A stretch of 64,000 nucleotides of DNA, taken from NCBI GenBank assembly GCA_015680685.1, contig MNCI01017913.1:615481-679480 (forward strand), written 5' to 3'. This DNA comes from Gnetum montanum (taxonomy: Eukaryota > Streptophyta > Gnetopsida > Gnetales > Gnetaceae). The notes under the pieces were generated by a model. The model had not been told where the DNA came from and did no database searches. It saw only the letters and a program-made list of their open reading frames with translations. The translations under genes and the position numbers were made by a program. Within the stretch, counting starts at the first letter, position 1. Each line of letters begins with the position of its first letter. Positions 48,301-53,403 of the stretch are shown here, one piece after another.

Positions 48301-51300
48301 AAAATAACATGCAGATTTTTCTTAATATAATCGCCCGAAATCTTCTCAAAAAAGAACCCTTTTGTCTCCTTTTGAGTTTATTCTCATAAAATAAAAGCAT
48401 TTCAAGTTTCTGTTTATTTACATAGCAAAGCATTTGGAAATGCTATCTATCTTCTTTATAATATGAAATACTAGCCATCCTGTAAATATAAAATTCTTTA
48501 TAGTGTCGAAGTGTGAGCAAAAGTTTGGAAATCCAACTTTATCACTGGAAATCACTTTAGGCAGTGTGGATCAATAAGCCTTAACATCCATTATCACTGG
48601 AACTTGGTCTAGCAATATCTCCTGTGGTCGTCTATAATTTTTGTCAATCCAACTATTACTAGAAGTCATTTAATTAGTGTTACACAATAGTGATAACTAT
48701 TTATCATCGCAAAACACCTTAACAATGTAGAGTGATAGCAGATTCCCACCTTTTGAATTCAAATCAAGTATATTGAAGTTAATAGATGAAGTAAACAGCA
48801 ACAACTTTTCCTTGGCGCAACAAATCAATTTGAGCAATGCCTAGCGATAGGCAATGAATTAAATTTTTTAATATTTGATTTGACAAGACTTGATGTTGTT
48901 TGATGTCTTTGTACCAATCTGCAAACCTAGACTAAATCAACAAAGATCTAACAAGCTTTGAGAGATTTAACAAAATATTCAGTCAAAATGTCAAAATTAT
49001 TATATAAACTTTATCTTTGAACTTTGAAATCAATAGATCTTGGACATTTAACTTGAAATAACAATGAGTCTGAATGTAAAATTAATATAAATCTGCTATA
49101 AGGATTGTTCTAAACAAAGATTAATAAGAAATGAACTGAAATATGTGAGATCTAAGCATATATGATATCAAATAAATGAAAATTTAAGAACTTATGTGAG
49201 AATTGATGAAATATCATTGAGAAATGATAGATTAAGAGAAGTTGTGATAGAATGTTAGAGAACTGTAAAAGATTAAGATCTGGAAATGAGAAATTATTCA
49301 AAGAAATGTGAACCTCTTTGAATTTTGCTTGATGACCTTCAAAGATCTACAACAATGAAACTTGACAAAAAGCTTAACACATAAACTTGGCATCAACATG
49401 TATGAGGGTGGACACCTCTATTATAGGTCTGGGAGACACTTTTTTGCCATTTGGGGCATATTTTATGCCCTTTCCTTTTTTGGAAAGTTTTTACAAAAAA
49501 GGCACATAACTTAAGCCTAAACATGAACAATTACATGACTATGAACTAGAGCAACATTAGAAACTATTGCAAACATGAAAGTAAACACAAAGACAACAAT
49601 ACGGAAATGAGTGATCATGTCATTCACACTATCTCCAACATAAAGCTCTCAATTCTAAAGTTTAAATCAAAGTTATAACTCAATTATAATATATGAAATT
49701 ATTCTTGGCAAGAAATTTTATCCAAAGCTTTTGTCCTGTTAATCATTACATAAACACTAGCTTGCAAAGTAGCATATATTACAAAAATGAAATGCAAACT
49801 AAATTTAATTAAGTCTGAGACCCTATGAATCTACTCAGGTTGTTCAATTTCAGTAATCCTTTGCTTAATGTCTAGTGTATGTATATCTTGGTAGCCTATT
49901 GGGATTGAACTTGTGACTTGTAAGATGTAAGTGACATGCCTTAACTAACAATCACACACCTTGAAGTAGACATAGATTTAGTTGGCCATGATCAAATGAA
50001 TCCAACTATATTAGGTCACATAATTCCACTAGGTCAGTCAAATCATGTCAACAGAAGATCCCAAGTTTGGTATAAGGAACTCACCTTCATGCACTTGCAC
50101 TCATTTGATTTGCAAAAGCCACATTTTTCAAACATTTATTGGGAAACTTGGATCAGGATCAACACTTTTAAATATGTCAAGTATTGGATACAAAGTAGGA
50201 TCTAATTTGACAAATTTATTCAGTGCCATTGATGAGTAGCTCAAGTGGTTAGCTCATTGTCTTTTTATTTTTATTTTTATTTTCTGAGAAAATTTTGGGA
50301 GTATATTAAAATACCGCAGAAAATTTACAAGAGAAAACACCCCCAAGGCAACACTGTAAACCCAAAACTTGGGGTGAGGAGCTCCTAACCCCAACCAGTC
50401 CACCCACACAAGCAGAGTGACTCAGGCCTCAAGTCCCTGGTTCTCACCGGTGACTTAATTGTGGACAACAAAAAGACATCCCAGCCACAACCATAAAAAA
50501 CAGTAGCCTTGCACCCCACCCCCAGCCCACATATCATCAGAAGTACAGAAAACCAAACACCCCAACTGAAACAAGAAAACCAAGCTCAACTGGTTTGCTC
50601 ATTGTCTTGTTTGGCAAAAGGCTGTTAATTTGAGTCACACTTAAACTGCTAGTATATTCTTCTATGATTCCTTTAATGTGTCATGTTGGCTATATGTCTT
50701 GAGGTGTACTGATATTCAATTTATTTCAAGTTCAACACCCCACCTCCAAAAGAGGGCAGCTGGGTTGGTGCCGCCAGTTAGGCTGAGCAGTGATTCCAAG
50801 GAGTTGGCGGTACTGTGGGCTGGGTGGACAGGCCAGAATAAGCTGATTTTCTGGGGAAGGCAGGGCTGAATTTGTGGGAGGAAGCCTCGAACAGTATGAG
50901 ACAGGCACAGTGGCATGAGCCAGCAGTCACAGAGTTTAGAAAGATGGCCAATCTGTGGAGGCGTGTTGAGCGAGCAGGGTGGGCAGAAATGTTGCAACAG
51001 ATCAAAGGGGGTGGCGAATTTCATTAACGTGTGAGAAACAAATAAAATTACATAGCAGGATTTTGATAAATGACCATATTCATCAATTTGTAGAGTGTCA
51101 TTATTTTTCATGAGAATGTAATATCTATTCAATAAGTGCTATGGGTCTCCAAACATAACAAAGCTTCCATTTCAGTTTCAATATTGGAAGACAATTAACA
51201 CACAAAAAACAAAAACATACCGAATAAGCTGCTGTCAGGAAGCAATTAACAATTTGCCAAGCATACCCAACTGCATGGAAGGTGAGATCTGTTATCCCTC

Positions 51301-53343
51301 CACTAATAGCAGATATTACCTGCGTGTCATTATAGAAAATTTTTTAGGTAAATTTCATTCTCTGGCAGAAGTTTACGAACAGCAAATTGGCAAACATAAG
51401 AATGAACTCCATACTGATTACTAAGCACCTGTCCATTCAGTAAAATATATATATATATTCTCTCACGTATGATTCATCTTCTAGCGTTCCTAATTTTCTT
51501 TGGCCATTGATTCATTTACTCTTAATTTCAATTTGATAGATTCAAGTTAATTTATCCTTTTTCCAATGGCAATCTAACTTGTTCAAGTATATATCTTCAA
51601 CTTCTTAGAATGAAAATTTCAATTACTTGGCACCATTTCAGTTACGTACTTGTGTTACGGCTTTCTAATAGTAAACCCAAAAAACATTGTGATGAACATA
51701 TTTAATGTATACACTCTAAGGCAAATCTTTATATACAGATTGATGAGAATATTTAATACATAGTCAAGCCACCAAAAAGGTAAATAAGGAAGTGTCCATA
51801 ACAATTTAGCATAGTTAATGAATTATATCTCATGGTTTTTCAAGTAAACTCTTTGTTCACTTCTATGGTGATGCTAAGGCACAGCAGCACTACAGTAGGG
51901 CTAAATTCTTGTTCTGTGGGCACTGTGCAATCTGCTGTTCAAGTTTTGAGTAATGTTAAAGTTCTAAACCAAAATGATTTAGTAGTATAACCTTAAACCA
52001 AAAAACGGCTTAAATTTTAATGAATTAGGGCCATTGATATGAGATCAACATAAACTTATACACCTGTGCTTAAAAATTATTTTCTCAAGAATTCAAAATA
52101 AAAAGTTCAATATTCATTCTGTTTCTTTCTCTTAATACGTTGCTTACTACGCATGTTGACTAAGGACAACATTGTAATTTGTAATGAAATTCTCAGAAGC
52201 AAAATAATAAAATACCAAATTAGTTATTAAGACTGAATGACTATGTCAACTTTGATAAAAACTAAATTTGAAACTCCCAGAATTCACTGATTTCACAATG
52301 TGTAGTTTTAAAAGTTAACAATGATACAGACGACTTCAAACATTCAAAATTTCAAACAAAGTATAGTTAATTTCAAAAATACTAGTCACTAAATAAAGCA
52401 AGCATACCATGAAGATTAATGAAGCCCAAACTCTTCCATTTTGATTCTTCCTAAAAATATACAACTCTCCAAGAGCTGTAATAATGTTGGTAATATTCTT
52501 CAATATTGTGACCATTGCAATATTAATATATTTCAAGCTGCAAATACATTGAACATCTCATTATTTCAATGTAATGAAGAACATTCGAAGGGGTAATCAA
52601 ATTTGAGAAAACAACAAAGCTACTATTGTACAAAGTAGATGAATGTGCATAATACATTTGGTAACTTCAAAAAACCGGTTTATGTTAAAATACAGCATCA
52701 ACCGAGCTAAACAGTTAAAACAGAGATTTGTAAAAAAAAACTGCAAACAAGATTCTGCAATATTATTTATAAGTGGTGAAGTGAATGAGAGAAACAATGG
52801 TTAAAGCTTTGTAACATCAAAAACCATACCTGAAAATACTGGTAACAAGCATTCCAACAAAAATTAAATTCACAGGAGCCCATATTCTTATAAGTCTCCA
52901 GGTAAGTGGTTCAGTTGAAATTAATCCACATCTTGACAGAGAATAAATGATTACCACACTGACAAGGTTCTGAAAGTTTAGGCAATTTAAATTAGATATA
53001 AATGATAATGTGAAGAATTGGTTCGGTAAAATTTAAGCAAATGACTCTAGATTTTCCACAATTGAGAATTTATTTGTCATTTATAGATAAAACTGCATAC
53101 AGAAGGCTAGAATACACAAAAAGGTAAATGTGTCACCTGATAAAACATCAAAGATATTCCGGCTTCAAAATCATAACCTGACAGAACAACTTTGTTAAGA
53201 AGTATCATGCTACAAGAGGATAGGCAATATGCCATGCCAGAAATAAATGCCTGGTTGCGTAGTTTTATAAATCCATGTTCTCGAATATTCCTCTCAACAT
53301 CTTTCTCCACTTTACCATCTTCTAAATCAATATCATCATCCAT
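27316..53343 (-). CDS. GONST1: GDP-sugar (GDP-mannose) transporter, GONST1-like
   Basis: Eight minus-strand exons: 53,343-53,137; 52,969-52,830; 52,537-52,408; 51,319-51,221; 28,125-27,971; 27,809-27,693; 27,620-27,523; 27,362-27,316. They sum to 993 bp, 330 codons plus TAG, and every intron has GT-AG borders and compatible phase. The Arabidopsis protein is of similar length. Recognised family blocks are NQAFISGMAYCLSSCSMILL (residues about 30-50), ISLMFYQ-NLVSVVII, INIAMVTILKNITNIITALG, GYAWQIVNCFLTAAYS, GTLNEFSMALLNNALSLPLG, SFTSMWFLHQTGPTTYS and GSLNKIPLSLAG. GSLNK (residues 286-290) corresponds to the GALNK nucleotide-sugar motif. It should be a multi-span Golgi membrane protein of the drug/metabolite transporter superfamily, importing GDP-mannose or related GDP-sugars for glycosylation, including of sphingolipids. 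GONST1 and GONST2 cannot be separated here. No stop or frameshift was found, so it looks functional. Confidence 0.93.
27523..27620 (-). CDS. GONST1: GONST-type transporter, exon 7 with GSLNK motif
   Basis: 98 bp, finishing codon 283 and giving residues 284-315: LVGSLNKIPLSLAGIFLFK, then VPINIPNFFSILF. GSLNK is the plant form of the GALNK motif associated with GDP-mannose recognition in yeast Vrg4. Acceptor TGCAG, donor GTAAAT. Confidence 0.93.
27693..27809 (-). CDS. GONST1: GONST-type transporter, exon 6
   Basis: 117 bp, finishing codon 244 and giving residues 245-282: PILRIPMFWVIATLSGLFGL, then SISFTSMWFLHQTGPTTY. Acceptor AAACAG, donor GTATTT. Confidence 0.92.
27971..28125 (-). CDS. GONST1: GONST-type transporter, exon 5
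   Basis: 155 bp, residues 193-243 plus two bases of codon 244: LTLRKVMDLAKQQTRSGTLN, then EFSMALLNNALSLPLGVILI and LTFNEWEYLNS. Acceptor AACAG, donor GTATGT. This is the first exon beyond the giant intron. Confidence 0.93.
28753..28930 (+). repeat. Dispersed repeat X, copy 1, left part
   Basis: Begins TAGTTGTATTGTTATCAACA and includes CTCCACATCACTGGAATCAA and AACTAGTGAT. It matches 45,148-45,290 closely. The match is broken near 28,920 and resumes at about 30,545, so about 1.6 kb has been inserted here or the other copy has a replacement. The family is unknown to me. Confidence 0.6.
28931..30544. other. Insert within repeat X, LTR-like, no gene
   Basis: About 1.6 kb absent from the second copy of repeat X. 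No protein domain is seen; the small frames (28,934-29,206; 30,054-30,236) are unremarkable. The stretch has the feel of a solo LTR on the minus strand (CTCTATTGTAAAC near 30,190-30,205 as a weak TATA-like motif), but clean ends and a target duplication were not found. Confidence 0.3.
30545..30960 (+). repeat. Dispersed repeat X, copy 1, right part
   Basis: Matches 45,345-45,720 in order: GAGACTCCTCC, CCCCAACAATAGCG, TTAAAACTTGAGGGTATTGC and later TGATGTCCAATGATAAACTA all have counterparts there. It contains repeated TGACATCA/GGTGATGTC-like words. Confidence 0.6.
31176..33640 (-). mobile_element. LINE fragment 1 (3' half, minus strand)
   Basis: A non-LTR retrotransposon piece that reads 33,640 to 31,176. 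It begins within the RT C-terminus (MHLVCWDTIARP-like block near 33,630, matching LINE 4 at 60,500). It continues with a zf-RVT domain at 33,403-33,158 (KIKVFLWLVGHVALLVHEAL, then CLLC). It ends in a 3' region shared with LINE 2 (GGTGLSLVLVPQGS on the minus strand at about 31,390) and a poly(A) tail, seen as T-rich sequence at 31,176-31,213. It is 5'-truncated at about 33,640, as is usual for LINEs. Stops and frameshifts are frequent. Confidence 0.8.
33158..33403 (-). pseudogene. zf-RVT domain of LINE fragment 1
   Basis: An 81-residue open piece with the zinc-binding RT-associated pattern (zf-RVT): WKGKLLEKIKVFLWLVGHVA, then CLLCTGALEMLNYFIY. It aligns with 60,273-60,034 of LINE 4, which shares WKGHLLEKIKAFGWLLEHRA. 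Confidence 0.7.
33641..34560 (+). pseudogene. Ty1/copia gag remnant with zinc knuckle
   Basis: Frameshifted plus-strand pieces follow the copia gag plan (UBN2-type): KVVYKIIK near 33,690, KVKDFDTLKFE near 33,750, then an APKEKGESSQ stretch. A knuckle near 34,100 reads CCVCNGQGQLASKCP, with Gln in place of the His of C-x2-C-x4-H-x4-C. The open piece 34,180-34,497 is acidic (KWDDDDEASEVEVEDSD) and leads into a coiled-coil-like segment. A short direct duplication (AAAAGATTACAAYAAGAGGC) occurs at 34,155-34,210. Not functional. Confidence 0.7.
35580..35890 (+). pseudogene. Ty1/copia gag C-terminal remnant
   Basis: Continues the copia gag after an interruption of about 1 kb: KELQKKVEKERQVIEQLALG, then LDQRRSPNDKSGLGHKP, the D(K)SGLG block typical of plant copia gag. 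A second knuckle remnant near 35,825 reads CYHCHIGHIRAFF around a stop, with the last Cys replaced by Phe. The stretch 34,560-35,580 that separates the two gag pieces is A/T-rich and unassigned. Confidence 0.6.
35891..39740. other. Intronic repeat-derived sequence, no gene called
   Basis: Mixed AT-rich sequence. It contains (TA)n runs at about 36,245-36,264 and 39,211-39,231, a stretch of repeated GTGTTGTCANTTTCACT words at 36,490-36,710, and a short coiled-coil-like frame at 39,357-39,551 (ENRNLKNEYHELDAKENELL) that could be another copia gag scrap. No LTR ends or protein domains could be assigned. Confidence 0.4.
39757..40385. other. GC-rich island with hairpins
   Basis: This 630-bp stretch is clearly richer in G and C than its surroundings and has sharp edges. 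It contains a stem CAGAGTG (39,768-39,774)/CACTCTG (39,817-39,823) enclosing two CCATGG sites, and a perfect stem AGCTTGGT/ACCAAGCT with a 3-base loop (39,866-39,884). No long open frame or recognised domain occurs. It may be an unrecognised element or an insertion of foreign composition. Confidence 0.5.
40386..41537. other. AT-rich intronic sequence, nothing recognised
   Basis: No open frame above noise, no LTR or LINE signature seen. A run of about 14 T lies near 41,448-41,461. Confidence 0.35.
41538..42380 (+). repeat. LTR-like block with GGATGTCC motif cluster
   Basis: Within 41,548-41,730 seven copies of GRACATCC or its reverse complement GGATGTYC occur, several extended to GAACATCCACCCC or GGGATGTCCACCC. 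They are followed by TATA-like sequences GCATAAAAGG (41,734) and GCATAAAAGCC (41,779) and a leader-like stretch. This is the layout of a U3 promoter region of an LTR element. Similar words recur at 44,086-44,300, after a copia-type polypurine tract. LTR ends were not found. Confidence 0.4.
42381..43450 (+). pseudogene. Retroelement-derived coding remnant, type unclear
   Basis: A plus-strand open piece at 42,615-42,869 reads GMIISNGGIASTNMPIIHGK, then an Ala/Pro-rich stretch and QFRSSMSKAIQAFAKTLGKM. Neighbouring frames look coding-like but are broken. The pattern recalls the putative plant transposon protein regions found near the ends of plant LTR elements, but the match is weak. It lies between the LTR-like block at 41.5 kb and a copia-type polypurine tract at 43.85 kb. 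Confidence 0.3.
43851..43870 (+). other. Copia-type polypurine tract
   Basis: CATCACCAAAAAGGGATAGA closely resembles the CATCACCAAAAAGGGGGAGA sequence that precedes the 3' LTR of many plant Ty1/copia elements. It suggests a 3' LTR starting near 43,872. Confidence 0.55.
43872..45100 (+). repeat. Probable copia 3' LTR, decayed
   Basis: Sequence following the polypurine tract. It contains GGACATCC/GAACATCC words (44,091-44,300) and then R-U5-like text rich in GAGAATCTTGCAAG-type words (44,700-44,900). No terminal CA or target duplication was identified and the partner LTR was not demonstrated. The small frames 44,028-44,270 and 44,410-44,613 are not considered genes. Confidence 0.35.
45148..45720 (+). 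repeat. Dispersed repeat X, copy 2
   Basis: An uninterrupted version of the repeat at 28,753-28,930 plus 30,545-30,960. It starts TAGTTGTATTGGTATCAAAA and shares the order and wording of the other copy to about 45,720. Both copies lie in the same intron on the same strand, about 16.4 kb apart. Confidence 0.6.
46300..46455 (+). pseudogene. DUF4283-like domain of LINE 2 ORF1
   Basis: The frame reads KWVARTRGLRDVEVRSLSKD, then LLLFVFCSTANRNKVLLGDH and GFTGLRV. The spacing of the Trp, the (F)LFxF strand and the RVL-type helix follows DUF4283, the RNA-binding-like domain found in ORF1 of many plant LINEs. A stop follows directly. Confidence 0.6.
47167..47770 (+). pseudogene. Apurinic-type endonuclease of LINE 2
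   Basis: Begins MSILS-stop-NYRG, the start of plant LINE ORF2. Conserved pieces are IWLTNFYG, the core ILIGNFNQ (equivalent to the GDFN motif, Asp replaced by Asn) and FTWSNRHRGKDHILSKIDR. In active elements this domain nicks the target DNA. Stops and the changed Asp indicate loss of function. Confidence 0.7.
48356..49870. other. AT-rich intronic sequence, no gene
   Basis: No protein domain seen. 48,540-48,960 has scattered AGTGATAACT/GTGATAGC words that recall repeat X, but the similarity is weak. Around 49,400-49,440 a segment ACCTCTATTATAGGTC gives a weak minus-strand TATA-like motif. Confidence 0.35.
49872..49965 (-). repeat. SINE-like element, copy 2
   Basis: On the minus strand GATTGTTAGTTAAGGCATGT precedes AAGTTCAATCCCAATAGG and CTACCAAGATATACATACA. 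The B-box GTTCAATCC is intact. It shares the block CAATCCCAATANGCTAC and the tail with copy 1 at 26,655-26,745. Confidence 0.5.
50238..50263. repeat. Left target-site duplication of LINE 3
   Basis: A 26-bp segment starting AGCTCAAGTGGTTAGCTC recurs at 50,583-50,608 with two mismatches, on either side of the short LINE tail. Long duplications of this kind are made by LINE integration. The duplicated sequence itself resembles the A-box of a tRNA-derived SINE. Confidence 0.8.
50264..50582 (-). mobile_element. LINE 3: short 5'-truncated tail
   Basis: A 319-bp minus-strand LINE 3' end. The poly(A) tail appears on the plus strand as TTTTTATTTTTATTTTTATT at its left edge. The adjacent 3' sequence, GCGGTATTTTAATATACTCC on the minus strand, resembles the AATATA-containing ends of LINEs 1, 2 and 4. 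It is flanked by the 26-bp duplication, so both borders are secure. No coding domain remains. Confidence 0.8.
50583..50700 (+). repeat. SINE-like sequence interrupted by LINE 3
   Basis: AGCTCAACTGGTTTGCTCAT resembles a Pol III A-box, and GTTAATTTGAGTCACAC at about 50,625 a degenerate B-box (GGTTCGAGTCC). The LINE seems to have landed in the A-box, duplicating it. The SINE's 3' end could not be fixed. Confidence 0.4.
50701..51220. other. Intron 4, segment next to exon 4
   Basis: A G/C-richer 250-bp piece at 50,740-51,015 has overlapping open frames on both strands but no recognised domain. The rest is AT-rich intron leading to the exon 4 donor. Confidence 0.35.
51221..51319 (-). CDS. GONST1: GONST-type transporter, exon 4
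   Basis: 99 bp, exactly 33 codons (residues 160-192): VISAISGGITDLTFHAVGYA, then WQIVNCFLTAAYS. Acceptor CGCAG, donor GTATGT. Its donor opens the 23,095-bp intron. Confidence 0.92.
52408..52537 (-). CDS. GONST1: GONST-type transporter, exon 3
   Basis: 130 bp, finishing codon 116 (Ser) and giving residues 117-159: LKYINIAMVTILKNITNI, then ITALGELYIFRKNQNGRVW and ASLIFM. Acceptor TTTGCAG, donor GTATGC. The lysine in VTILKN is a conserved feature of the family. Confidence 0.93.
52830..52969 (-). CDS. GONST1: GONST-type transporter, exon 2
   Basis: 140 bp, residues 70-115 plus two bases of codon 116. Encodes NLVSVVIIYSLSRCGLIS, then TEPLTWRLIRIWAPVNLIF and VGMLVTSIF, covering the second and third membrane spans. 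Acceptor TTTCAG, donor GTATGG. It is too short and broken in frame to appear as an open frame of its own. Confidence 0.92.
53137..53343 (-). CDS. GONST1: GONST-type transporter, exon 1 (or first in-frame coding exon)
   Basis: Encodes residues 1-69, from the acidic start MDDDIDLEDGK to the first membrane span and YQ; the donor is CAG|GTGACA. The chosen start is the ATG at 53,343 because it sits where the known plant proteins have their acidic N-terminus. The frame is open upstream for 20 more codons to an AG at 53,404 (reading IFKDYNGSSKCRSFAGTRSA), so this exon may extend to 53,403 and be preceded by another exon not located here. Confidence 0.9.
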
Positions 53344-53403
53344 TGCTGATCTTGTTCCTGCAAATGATCTGCATTTTGATGAGCCATTATAATCTTTGAA
53401 AAT

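Larger units (their letters stand above)
45880..48355 (+). mobile_element. LINE 2 (ORF1, endonuclease and 3' end; RT deleted)
   Basis: A plus-strand L1-type LINE. ORF1 covers about 45,900-47,160: a Gly/Ser-rich start, then a DUF4283-like domain (WVARTRGLRDVEVRSLSKDL, then LLFVFCSTANRNKVL) at 46,300-46,455 and the following LWTADFLKTLTNF segment. ORF2 starts at 47,167 (MSILS, stop, NYRG; the usual Trp of the SWNxRG start is a TGA). The endonuclease segment (WLTNFYGAED, IGNFNQ, FTWSNRHRGKD) runs to 47,760. It then passes within about 200 bp into the 3' region shared with LINE fragment 1, ending AATATAATC and an A-rich tail at 48,348-48,355. RT and zf-RVT are missing. Confidence 0.78.
28126..51220 (-). 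other. Giant intron 4 of the transporter gene (23,095 bp)
   Basis: The intron runs from donor GTATGT (51,220) to acceptor TTTTTAACAG (28,126). The other six introns of the gene are 72-1,088 bp. The length is made up of retroelement debris on both strands (LINE, Ty1/copia, LTR-like blocks, SINE-like pieces), listed separately. Flanking exons join in phase and in family order, so splicing across this distance is required for the protein. Confidence 0.88.

Noticed and set aside
50716-51132. 138-codon minus-strand frame in the G/C-richer piece near exon 4
   Set aside because: Overlapping frames are open on both strands, no family is recognised, and it lies within intron 4; kept only as unassigned intron.
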